From Candidatus Brachybacter algidus (GTDB taxonomy: Bacteria > Bacteroidota > Bacteroidia > Chitinophagales > Saprospiraceae), in assembly GCA_016711705.1 (NCBI GenBank), contig JADJSK010000003.1:1-64000 (forward strand): a stretch of 64,000 nt of DNA, written 5' to 3'. This document shows, in pieces, positions 28,282 through 36,364 of this stretch (positions within the stretch are counted from its first letter, which is position 1; every line of letters begins with the position of its first letter). The notes under the pieces are model-generated. The model ran no database searches, was not told the DNA's origin, and was given only the letters and a program-made list of their open reading frames with translations. A program made the translations under genes and the position numbers.

Positions 28282-30123
28282 CTATTCAATCTCACTATTT
28301 GGAGGAACCTCAGTACCCTCATCCGATCCTTCATCATAGTATGATCTCACAAGATTGGCAGCACGTTTGCCCGCTATACTTGCTACCTCTTCGTTACTTG
28401 CTGCTACAATTCTCTTGACACTTTTAAAATGTTTTAAAAGTTTTTCAGCTGTGGCCTTGCCAATGCCGTCTATCTTAGTCAACTCAGAAACGGTAAAATT
28501 CATTGAACGCTTATGCCTATGGAAAGTAATTGCAAATCGATGCGCTTCATTACGCAGTTGTTGGATGAGTTTTAAAGATTCTGATTTTTTATTGATGTAA
28601 AGCGGAATGGAATCTTCAGGAAAGAGAATCTCCTCTAATCTTTTGGCGATTCCAATCAACGTCACCTTGTCCAGAATCCCCAATTTTCTGAGCACTTCGG
28701 TTGCCATTCCAAGTTGACCCTTACCACCATCGATGATGATGAGGTCGGGTAGGGGTTTTTCTTCTTCGATCAATCGGGTATAACGGCGGGTCACGACTTC
28801 TACCATCGTCGCAAAGTCATCGGGACCTACCACCGTTTTTACATTGAATTTACGGTATTCATTTTTGGCTGGTTTAGCATTTTTGAATACCACACAACTC
28901 GAGACCGGATTGGTGCCTTGTATATTACTATTGTCAAAACATTCAATATGAACAGGCAATTTTTCCATGCCAAGATCTTTCTGTAATGTCTCCATTATGC
29001 GCTGTGCCGGAGCGATACGAGGCGCATTGACCGATTCTTTTCTTTTTTGAATAAGATAGAAATTGATATTTTTCTCAGCCATTTCCATGAGTTTTCTCTT
29101 ATCACCAATGGAAGGAATATTAACTTTCACTTCTTTCTCCTCAAGTATGACGCCTGGTATATTGACCAGAACTTCAGGCGCAATACTGTTGAATTTTTCA
29201 CGTATCTGTTGTATCGTATAGGACATGATAAAGGCATCCTCATCAAGGTTGCGCGTCGCCTCCTGCAGAAAGGTATTGATCATAGCACCATTAACCACTT
29301 TAATATAATTGATATAAACTTCGTCACCCTCTGAAAATAATGCAAATACATCAACATCTTGTACAGTAGTGCTTACCACAGTAGATTTAGAGTGGTAATC
29401 TTCAAAAAGTGTAAGTTTTTCCTTCATTTCTGAGGCTCTTTCAAACTCCAGATTTTCAGCATACATGGCCATTTTTTCGCGTAAATGTGTTTTGACCGAT
29501 GCGAAATTTCCCCGCATGATGTTTTTTATTTGATTGATCTTTTCATCATAAGCTTCCTTTGATTCAAGACCTTCACAAGGGCCGAGACAGTTCTTGATAT
29601 GGTATTCCAGGCAAACTTTGAACTTACCTTTTTGGATATTTTCAGGGCTTAAATTCAGATTGCATGTGCGCAGTTGAAAGAGTTTTCTGATCAATTCAAG
29701 TATTTGTTCAACTCTGAATTTTGAAGTAAATGGGCCAAAGTAAGTAGAGCCATCCTTAAATACCCTTCTGGTGAAAAATACTCTTGGAAAAGCCTCCTTC
29801 TTAATACATATGTACGCATAAGTCTTGCCGTCCTTAAGCATTACATTGTATCTGGGTTGAAATTTTTTAATAAAAGTGGCTTCCAAAAGAAGGGCATCAT
29901 GTTCAGTTTCTACCACAGTATATTCAAACCTTACAGCATGATCTACCATTACTTTGGTCTTTCCTGACATGCCCTTACTGTTGTTAAAATAGGAGGAAAG
30001 TCTGTTTTTAAGGGACTTTGCTTTACCTACATAAAGTATGATATCGTCTTTATCAATAAACCTATATATACCCGGCTCTTTAGGAATAGAAGCCGATAAT
30101 TCCCTGAATGTTTCCTTCTTCAT
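28282..30123 (-). CDS. uvrC: Excinuclease ABC subunit C
   Basis: This 613-aa nuclease makes both incisions in UvrABC nucleotide-excision repair. The N-terminal GIY-YIG domain (EPGIYRFIDKDDIILYVGKA) performs the 3' cut. The cysteine-bearing loop near residues 170-185 (CNLNLSPENIQ, CLEYHIKNCLGPCEG), a UVR motif, and the RNase H-like endonuclease domain (HIECFDNSNIQGT, DLIIIDGGKGQL) follow. A helix-hairpin-helix pair lies at the C-terminus (LTKIDGIGKATAEKLLKHF). Length and order are standard. It starts four bases after the stop of the kinase-like gene, forming a two-gene operon. Confidence 0.97.
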   Translation of the reverse strand: MKKETFRELSASIPKEPGIYRFIDKDDIILYVGKAKSLKNRLSSYFNNSKGMSGKTKVMVDHAVRFEYTVVETEHDALLLEATFIKKFQPRYNVMLKDGKTYAYICIKKEAFPRVFFTRRVFKDGSTYFGPFTSKFRVEQILELIRKLFQLRTCNLNLSPENIQKGKFKVCLEYHIKNCLGPCEGLESKEAYDEKINQIKNIMRGNFASVKTHLREKMAMYAENLEFERASEMKEKLTLFEDYHSKSTVVSTTVQDVDVFALFSEGDEVYINYIKVVNGAMINTFLQEATRNLDEDAFIMSYTIQQIREKFNSIAPEVLVNIPGVILEEKEVKVNIPSIGDKRKLMEMAEKNINFYLIQKRKESVNAPRIAPAQRIMETLQKDLGMEKLPVHIECFDNSNIQGTNPVSSCVVFKNAKPAKNEYRKFNVKTVVGPDDFATMVEVVTRRYTRLIEEEKPLPDLIIIDGGKGQLGMATEVLRKLGILDKVTLIGIAKRLEEILFPEDSIPLYINKKSESLKLIQQLRNEAHRFAITFHRHKRSMNFTVSELTKIDGIGKATAEKLLKHFKSVKRIVAASNEEVASIAGKRAANLVRSYYDEGSDEGTEVPPNSEIE

Positions 30124-30127
30124 CTTT

Positions 30128-31186
30128 TTAAATCAGTGGAAAAATAGTTGATTTTCCATTGATCGATAACAAATTATTGAGCAAATGGATCTGATTTCTT
30201 GAACGGTGATAATTATGTCCTGAATATTTAGCGCCGTAATAGACATCATTCAAGAGGTGATCTGTCATGAATCTAAGCGCCTGCATATAGATGATGATCA
30301 AGCCGCTGTCAATCAGAGAGGTGGATTCAGCCTGGGAAAGATTATCTTTCCTAGCATGCAGATATCCTTCGTGTATTGCATCAATAAATGCTGGTCTTAC
30401 GATGATTTGCTCGAGATCCAATACTTCTTCACTGGCAGGAGAAATATAAGTACGCATCATATCTCCCCAATCGCTGAAAATATGACCAGGCATCACAGTA
30501 TCCAGGTCGATCACATGAAGCCCGATATCATTTGGACCGAATAGAACATTGCTGATTTTTGCATCATGGTGCATTATTCTGATTTTAAAGTCATCAGATT
30601 TGATCATTGAATTGTACAAATTAACTATGAATTTATAATTCAATAGTATATTAATTTCTTTTTCAGATTGTTTGATTCTGTTAGAATCTCCTTTGAGTAT
30701 TGCGTTTTTAAATTGATCAAATCGTAATGATAAATTGTGAAAATCTGGAATTGAAGGCACCATGACATTCATATCGAAATCTTTGAATTGTGCAGTGAAA
30801 GAGCCAAACTGATTTGCTGCTTCATATGCCTGTTCAGTGGTTTCAACGACACTAATGGTTTTTGAATCTTCAATGAATTCAAAGATTCGATAGCAATTTC
30901 CATCTGAATCGATCGTTAATTTATCACCAGATTTATTAGACAATGGAGTAATTAATTTATAATTTGAATTGTGATTATTTAAATAAGAATCCAGGAGATC
31001 TAAATTAGTTTGTATCAATTCAGGTTTGGCAAAAACATCTATATTTAATCTTTGTAGAATATAGTTTTTAATACCAACTTTGACGCGATATGTTGCATTT
31101 ATTAGCCCTGATTTTATTTCTTCACATTCAGTTACAGCTTCCTTGTCAAAGAAGATGGACATGATATTTTTTATTCCTTCTATCAT
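30128..31186 (-). CDS. APH-family small-molecule kinase (N-acetylhexosamine-kinase-like)
   Basis: This 352-aa protein has the aminoglycoside/choline kinase fold. A nucleotide-binding lobe with INATYRVKVGIKNYILQRLN leads to the catalytic loop MHHDAKISNVLF (HxDxxxxN) and the metal-binding LHVIDLDTV. The pattern, with FSDWGDMMRTYI and RPAFIDAIHEGYL, resembles NahK-type N-acetylhexosamine 1-kinases and related Bacteroidota proteins. Substrate assignment is inference. It is the first gene of an operon with uvrC (4-nt gap), with no obvious functional link. The only promoter-like sequence (TAACTTTC, 31191-31198) lies almost on the ATG. Confidence 0.75.
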   Translation of the reverse strand: MIEGIKNIMSIFFDKEAVTECEEIKSGLINATYRVKVGIKNYILQRLNIDVFAKPELIQTNLDLLDSYLNNHNSNYKLITPLSNKSGDKLTIDSDGNCYRIFEFIEDSKTISVVETTEQAYEAANQFGSFTAQFKDFDMNVMVPSIPDFHNLSLRFDQFKNAILKGDSNRIKQSEKEINILLNYKFIVNLYNSMIKSDDFKIRIMHHDAKISNVLFGPNDIGLHVIDLDTVMPGHIFSDWGDMMRTYISPASEEVLDLEQIIVRPAFIDAIHEGYLHARKDNLSQAESTSLIDSGLIIIYMQALRFMTDHLLNDVYYGAKYSGHNYHRSRNQIHLLNNLLSINGKSTIFPLI

Positions 31187-31215
31187 GCCGGAAAGTTAGT
31201 ATTATTCGCTCAACT

Positions 31216-31249
31216 AAAAAAGCGACATCTTCTTTCGAAGATGCCGCTT
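31216..31249 (-). terminator. Strong minus-strand intrinsic terminator
   Basis: On the minus strand AAGCGGCATCTTC pairs with GAAGATGTCGCTT around a GAAA tetraloop, giving 13 pairs with one G-U. A T6 run follows. On the plus strand the G-U becomes an A-C mismatch and there is no T-run, so the functional direction is minus. It lies upstream of the kinase gene, so it must end a transcript coming from 31250-31940. Confidence 0.8.
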
Positions 31250-31292
31250 TGCGGTGAGATGGAGATTCATGGGTGAGATGAATGTTCCATAA

Positions 31293-31517
31293 TTACTTGG
31301 GTAAAAGTCTGTTCTCAAAATCTTTTGAGCATTGAGGTGGTTTTGAGTTTTCTATAATTTCAACACACTTTCTTAATATTGGGCGAAATGTGTATTCTCA
31401 TAAAGTTTATTGAAGTTCACAATATTGATTTTTATGCTTGGATATTTTTTGATACAGTCTAACATTGAAAATGGACTTGTAATTTCTCTGATAAATTAAT
31501 TTAGTTTTACTTTTCAT
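31293..31517 (-). pseudogene. Possible decayed small gene ending at the terminator
   Basis: No intact gene feeds the terminator at 31216-31249, but protein-like segments are visible on the minus strand. An ATG at 31517 opens MKSKTKLIYQ. A second frame reads REITSPFSMLDCIKKYPSIK and then INIVNFNKLYENTHFAQY before a stop. The first frame resumes as KCVEIIENSKPPQCSKDFEN and RLLPK, with stop TAA at 31295-31293, 44 bases before the hairpin. Two compensating shifts would join them into about 74 codons. This could be a decayed gene, sequence error, or chance. No family is recognised. Confidence 0.3.
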
Positions 31518-31939
31518 GTTTGATCTATTTAATAAGTTCTAAAATAAATGATAAAATTTGGTGGATCGAAGTGGACTTCATTAGGCCCTACTTTTTGTTA
31601 TTATTTTTTACAATTTTCTTTTCTCTGTATTTATAATTCAAATGTCCAACTATTTACTTGCGCCGCCAAATTGGTCATTCTACGAAACTTTACAGAATTG
31701 CAGTTTTTATCGATTTTTGCCATTTTCTTCTACATATGTTAACTTTTGTAATCTATGATTCTTTACAAATTAGTTGAATTCTTTTTGAATATATGTATAA
31801 ATAAATGATTATCAACAAAATATGAATTTTGAGAATTTTTTATTATTTTGGGTTTATTTTATTTACTTTTAGGCTACTAACTCTTATAACCTCACTAAAA
31901 TCTATTGGATTTTAACGGACATCATATAATACATTACCC
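31518..31939. other. AT-rich intergenic region
   Basis: No gene, hairpin or clear repeat is seen. The plus-strand frame at 31548-31742 has no homologous-looking features and an atypical composition. Confidence 0.5.
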
Positions 31940-32935
31940 ATGGCTTCAAAAACGCAATCTGAAATCGTAGAATTATTGAATACCAATTTCACAAAGCAAG
32001 AGCTTGTGCAGACTCTTCAGGATATTTTAAAAATTTCTAAACCTACAGCCTACAAATATCTTTCCCAAGATGTTCCGATTTCATACGATCAGATGAGTAA
32101 GATTCTTGATTGTGAAAAGTTTCAGACAGTTTTATTGAGATCTGGAAGTACAAGTCAATCGAATATAACATGGAATTACCCTGTGTTTGACCGGCCTGTG
32201 ACGGATGCATTATCCTATGTTCAATCAATTAATAACTTCATAAAATTATTCAGCGGGAATGATGTGGAGATCAAATACACGAGTTATGAAGTGCCGCTCT
32301 TTTATTACATGTATTATCCAAGATTATTTGCTTTTAAATTGTTCTGCTGGTCCAAGACCATTTGGAAGACACCAGGTTTTGAAAATGCTCACTTTGATGA
32401 AAATAAGGTACTGACGCCTGAAGTACTTGAAATAATGGAGGATACATTGAACAGGTTTTCCCAGTTAAAATCTACAGAATATTGGACAGATCAATTATTT
32501 GACAATACCATTCGACAAATCCATTATTTCCGTCAAATGGAATATTTTGACAATATTAAAGTATGCAAGCAGCTCGCCCAGGACATTCTCAATCTCATCC
32601 GTCTAATGAGAGTTATGGCGACTACCGGAAAGAAAATGTCAAAAGATAAGTCTACTCATGCATCCGATATTACAATTTATAGAAATGATATTTATTTTAC
32701 AAATAATATTGTATCAGTTCATTCGCCCGAACAGATCATTACATTCTGTGCCTTCGACAATCCGAATTATATCATTACAATGGATCCAAAACTTGGGGAA
32801 CGGACTTCAGAATGGTTGGAAAATATGCAATCAGGCTGTACCAGATTAACACAAAATTCAGAGTTAGTAAGATTGGGATTTTTTAGAACAATGGAAGAAG
32901 CCTTAGACCTTCTTGGTTTCGATTTGAGTACTTAA
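31940..32935 (+). CDS. Uncharacterised protein with possible N-terminal HTH
   Basis: This 331-aa soluble protein has no signal peptide or membrane segment. Residues about 15-60 (FTKQELVQTLQDILKISK, PTAYKYLSQDVPISYDQMSK) look like a helix-turn-helix region of the lambda-repressor/XRE kind. The remainder is a large aromatic-rich helical domain with no motif I recognise (YYMYYPRLFAFKLFCW, IRQIHYFRQMEYF). A DNA-binding regulator that senses something through the C-terminal domain is a reasonable guess and no more. It stands alone, with 750 bp of non-coding DNA upstream and convergent rsmD downstream. Confidence 0.7.
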   Translation: MASKTQSEIVELLNTNFTKQELVQTLQDILKISKPTAYKYLSQDVPISYDQMSKILDCEKFQTVLLRSGSTSQSNITWNYPVFDRPVTDALSYVQSINNFIKLFSGNDVEIKYTSYEVPLFYYMYYPRLFAFKLFCWSKTIWKTPGFENAHFDENKVLTPEVLEIMEDTLNRFSQLKSTEYWTDQLFDNTIRQIHYFRQMEYFDNIKVCKQLAQDILNLIRLMRVMATTGKKMSKDKSTHASDITIYRNDIYFTNNIVSVHSPEQIITFCAFDNPNYIITMDPKLGERTSEWLENMQSGCTRLTQNSELVRLGFFRTMEEALDLLGFDLST

Positions 32936-32970
32936 ATTGTTGGAAATCTATTATTTAACAGCAAAAAAAT

Positions 32971-33507
32971 CTATTCGAAAAACCAAAACAAGGTAGTACC
33001 GTATTTTTTTAATTGCTTAAATCGAGCATGATTTTCAAATTTATAATCCGCATTCGTCTCCAAGACAAACAATCCATCAGTGGCCAATAGTTGCTTTTCA
33101 AAGATCAGATCAGGTATTTCGGGTATATTGGGCAAAGGATAAGGAGGTCCTGCAAAAATATAATCGTATTTTTCCTTAGTGCTTGCTATGAATCTAAAGA
33201 CATCTGACCGAACAATGCGTAATTCATTTTCAATGTTCAATTTTTCACTAACCTCCTGAACAAATTTTATACAGCCCATGAATTGATCTACGTAGGTAGC
33301 ATCAATGCACCCTCTGGAAATAAACTCATAACAATGGTTGCCTGTGCCACCAAATAAATCGAGCATCTTTACCTCTTCCCAATCAAGTCTGTTGTTCAAT
33401 ACATTAAACAAGCCTTCTTTAGAAATATCAGTCGTAGGTCGTGTCGGCCATTTATCTGCTGGAGGATAGAATTTTCGGCCACCAAATTTTCCTGATATTA
33501 TTCTCAT
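32971..33507 (-). CDS. rsmD: RsmD-family 16S rRNA methyltransferase with altered catalytic motif
   Basis: This 178-aa SAM-dependent methyltransferase belongs to the RsmD family, which methylates guanine-966 (N2) of 16S rRNA. The start MRIISGKFGGRKFYPP, the RPTTDISKEGLFNVL block and the SAM-binding LDLFGGTGNHCYEFISRG are present. Motif IV, normally (D/N)PPY with the acid or amide essential for binding the target base, reads AGPPYPL here; the codon is GGA where GAC or GAT is expected. This could be a single-base error, a loss of activity, or a lineage variant. Its ATG overlaps the stop of the DUF3822 gene by 4 bases, as is common in Bacteroidota. Confidence 0.88.
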   Translation of the reverse strand: MRIISGKFGGRKFYPPADKWPTRPTTDISKEGLFNVLNNRLDWEEVKMLDLFGGTGNHCYEFISRGCIDATYVDQFMGCIKFVQEVSEKLNIENELRIVRSDVFRFIASTKEKYDYIFAGPPYPLPNIPEIPDLIFEKQLLATDGLFVLETNADYKFENHARFKQLKKYGTTLFWFFE

Positions 33508-34373
33508 GATCTTAATGAAAATAAGTCGAAATACAAATGAGCGGGAATACCTGGTATGTTGAGATTATCGGTTGATAAGGTATTTATGAATTCAAGTTGA
33601 CGTATATATCTCATTAACAGGTCGTGTATAATAGAATCCTTATCTAATTTTCCAGATATATAAGTCGGTGTAGTGTCCTGATCTAATTGAAATTCTTTGA
33701 ATATCAGCATCACATAATATAAAAAATCCTCAGCAGTGGAAAATTCATACACATTGGCGAATATCAATTCTTCATTCCTGTACAAAACTACATACATGGT
33801 GTCATAAAGCGCATTGATGAACAGGTGATGTTCAGATGTAGTTTTATTCAGCAATTTATTCAATCCCTTGATATATTGAGTCAATGCATTCTGCGCATGT
33901 GCATTGGCAAAGTGATGTTTATATCGTGACAATATAGAATGTCGAAAAGCATATACAACCTTTATTTCTGATTGTTCTATCGTATCCACCATGATTTGAT
34001 CAGAAGACCAGATTGGAGCAGAATTCTCAAGATAATGCTGGGAATCACCTTCATTGAATATCTTTCCAGGCACCAAGGCCAATCTCTTATTAGAAATACC
34101 GATCTCTACTCTTCTGAAATTTTTCTTGAGATTGGGATCAATTTCCAAAACTTTTTCATGGAATTCAGCAAAATTTTCTTCATCACTCTGTTTGTATTCC
34201 CTTAGAAGTTCAAACTGATCATGCTCAGAAATAATTGCAAAAGTAAAGTATCTATTTTCACTTAATAATAGTAATTCACAATCTTCAGATTGAAAATCGC
34301 GCGACTTATCATTTTTATATTCAGTAATTAATTGTGGCAAAATTTCAGAAATTGAGTTGAAACATATGTCCAC
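33504..34373 (-). CDS. DUF3822 family protein
   Basis: This 289-aa protein matches the Bacteroidota DUF3822 family in length, in context just upstream of rsmD, and in its ASKHA-like layout. It has two weakly repeated actin-fold halves: RYFTFAIISEHDQFELLREY in the first, and HHLFINALYDTMYVVLYRNE with FANVYEFSTAEDFLYYVML in the second. The function is unknown; an ATP-free actin-like fold is the usual suggestion. It overlaps rsmD by four bases (ATGA), so they are co-translated. Confidence 0.8.
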   Translation of the reverse strand: MDICFNSISEILPQLITEYKNDKSRDFQSEDCELLLLSENRYFTFAIISEHDQFELLREYKQSDEENFAEFHEKVLEIDPNLKKNFRRVEIGISNKRLALVPGKIFNEGDSQHYLENSAPIWSSDQIMVDTIEQSEIKVVYAFRHSILSRYKHHFANAHAQNALTQYIKGLNKLLNKTTSEHHLFINALYDTMYVVLYRNEELIFANVYEFSTAEDFLYYVMLIFKEFQLDQDTTPTYISGKLDKDSIIHDLLMRYIRQLEFINTLSTDNLNIPGIPAHLYFDLFSLRS

Positions 34374-34422
34374 AATATTAATACATTTTACAATTATTCA
34401 GCAAAAACTATTGCATTCTATG

Positions 34423-34430
34423 TAATTTTG
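34423..34430 (+). promoter_or_regulatory. -7 box of tsaD
   Basis: TAATTTTG, followed by CAGC, lies 16 nt before the tsaD ATG in the divergent DUF3822-tsaD region. Confidence 0.6.
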
Positions 34431-34446
34431 CAGCACAAATTTTTCT

Positions 34447-35448
34447 ATGACAGTCAAACTACTTGCTATTGAAAGTTCTTGTGATGATACATCTGCTTCG
34501 GTAATTATTGATGGAAAGGTATGTTCCAATATTGTTTCAAGTCAGGATGAACATGCGCTGTGGGGAGGGGTAGTGCCCGAGGTAGCTTCCAGAGCACATA
34601 TTCGTTTGATCGTACCTGTGGTCAATAAAGCATTGGACAAGGCGGGCATAAATATTCAAGATATTGATGCTATAGCTATCACAAGAGCTCCCGGACTACT
34701 GGGGTCACTTCATGTAGGTGTTTCATATGCCAAAGCACTTGCACTTGCTAGAAATATCCCACTTATCGAGGTCAATCACATGGATGCACATATCATGGCT
34801 AATTTTATAGATGAGCCTCAACCAAATTTTCCATTTTTATGTCTTACAGTGAGTGGTGGTCATACTCAGATCAGTATTGTAAGGTCGCATCTCGATGTAG
34901 AAGTATTGGGAAGGACGATCGATGATGCTGCTGGTGAGGCTTTTGACAAAACTGGAAAAGTACTTGGTTTGGATTACCCGGCTGGTCCTCTCATTGACAA
35001 AAAAGCACAGTTGGGTCAGGCTATTTATAAATTTACAGAGCCAAATATTCCCGGTCTGGACTTCAGTTTCAGCGGATTAAAAACATCAATACTCTACTTT
35101 CTTCAAAAACAAGTCAAGCTGGATCCTGATTTTATTTCAAATAATTTAAATGATCTATGTGCTTCAGTGCAAAGTAGAATAGTCAGCATCTTGATGAACA
35201 AGCTAGTAAGGGCAGCTGAAATGACAGGTATTAAGGAAATAGCCTTAGCAGGTGGTGTCGCAGCCAATAGTACCTTAAGAGATGCAATTAAGGCTAGACA
35301 GGAAAGCCTGGGTTGGAACATTTATATTCCTTCTATCTCTTATTGCACGGACAATGCCGCTATGATTGGAAAGTATGGATATTACAAATATCTGGCCGGG
35401 CAATTTGCAGATCAAAGTATGGAAGCTTCGGCGAGGGTAGATGAATGA
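34447..35448 (+). CDS. tsaD: tRNA N6-threonylcarbamoyladenosine transferase subunit TsaD
   Basis: This 333-aa ASKHA-fold enzyme transfers threonylcarbamoyl to A37 of ANN-decoding tRNAs with TsaB/TsaE. The start is LLAIESSCDDTSASVI. The metal-binding histidines sit in EVNHMDAHIMANF. The nucleotide-binding motifs are LTVSGGHTQISI, GEAFDKTGKVLGLDYPAG and LAGGVAANSTLRD. It ends SYCTDNAAMIGKYGYY, typical of TsaD. The length is normal. tsaB and tsaE are not in the window. Confidence 0.97.
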   Translation: MTVKLLAIESSCDDTSASVIIDGKVCSNIVSSQDEHALWGGVVPEVASRAHIRLIVPVVNKALDKAGINIQDIDAIAITRAPGLLGSLHVGVSYAKALALARNIPLIEVNHMDAHIMANFIDEPQPNFPFLCLTVSGGHTQISIVRSHLDVEVLGRTIDDAAGEAFDKTGKVLGLDYPAGPLIDKKAQLGQAIYKFTEPNIPGLDFSFSGLKTSILYFLQKQVKLDPDFISNNLNDLCASVQSRIVSILMNKLVRAAEMTGIKEIALAGGVAANSTLRDAIKARQESLGWNIYIPSISYCTDNAAMIGKYGYYKYLAGQFADQSMEASARVDE

Positions 35449-36356
35449 AATTAGAAGTCAGAAGTCAGAAATTAGAAGTCAGAAGTCAGTTCACCTGTAA
35501 TGCTTTACTTCCAAAATCAAAAATATAACTTGAGAAAAAGGCAACAGTACCGCTGATATTTATGATAAAAAAAGTCGTTTAGTACAATATCCCCTTCTGC
35601 AAGAGGGGGGGAGGTGGGAGGCGGTAACCCAGATGCTTGCGTGCCAAGGGGGAGTTATTGATATGTATAATTTTTATTATTTGCATGTTGTTGATTAACA
35701 ATATTTTGCAATGAGTTATATAGGCGAAGTCAGAAATTAGAAGTGTGTTTAAATGCAATGTGTTGCTTCTAGGAGAAATAAAAAGTTTACCTAATAAGGT
35801 GAAATGTAAAAGATGAAATGTAAAATGCTTTTGAGAAGATTTCCACCTTTTTGGGCTAGGGTTTAATCACAAGTATTTTTCGAAAAATGGTTTTAACTTC
35901 GTCATGGTGTCCCCAAAGTTTCACTTTGAATTTTACAAAAAAGATCTGTATAAACTTTAGCTCTGCCAGAGGGGATGTCCTAACCTTATTTGCTCTTCAA
36001 GTATATGTATTGTTTATTAAATATATACATATATAAATTAAATATAACTTAATAGCACAGGGTGCAGCCCTGGAAAAAAGAAAAGTTCCTCAATCAATCC
36101 TGAATTGGGTTGGACCATCCACACCGTCGCAGTTTAAACTACGACAAACCTCACCATCACTGAACAAATTTTTCACTACAAAAATCATACAATCTAGGAT
36201 ACTGACCACTGACTACTGACAACTGACAACTGACCACTTCATACTGACCACTTCATTCTGACATCTTTTCACCGACACAAAATTTCATTTAACCATCTCG
36301 ATTCATCTTGATTTAACCGATATTTGCGTTATCATTCTGTTACGGTCCTGATATAC
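35449..36356. repeat. Repeat-rich intergenic region
   Basis: GAAGTCA/GAAATTA oligomers start at the tsaD stop and run to about 35490. A CCCCTTCT/AGAGGGG hairpin lies at 35591-35608 and a CTCTGCCAGAGG hairpin near 35962. A near-palindrome CGTCGCAGTTTAAACTACGAC lies at 36125-36145; its core TAGTTTAAACTA-type sequence recurs at 51014. A tract of ACTGACA/ACTACTG units lies at about 36200-36262. No gene is visible in these 900 bases. Confidence 0.65.
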
Positions 36357-36364
36357 TAGATTTG
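36357..36364 (+). promoter_or_regulatory. -7-like box at the start of the outer-membrane protein gene
   Basis: TAGATTTG fits TAnnTTTG but overlaps the first candidate TTG start codon (36362). If it is used, either initiation is at a TTG further in or the transcript is nearly leaderless. The position is therefore uncertain. Confidence 0.35.

Noticed and set aside
31548..31742. 64-codon plus-strand frame
   Set aside because: Low-complexity AT-rich translation rich in Phe and Ile; no promoter and no hallmark of a membrane peptide family.
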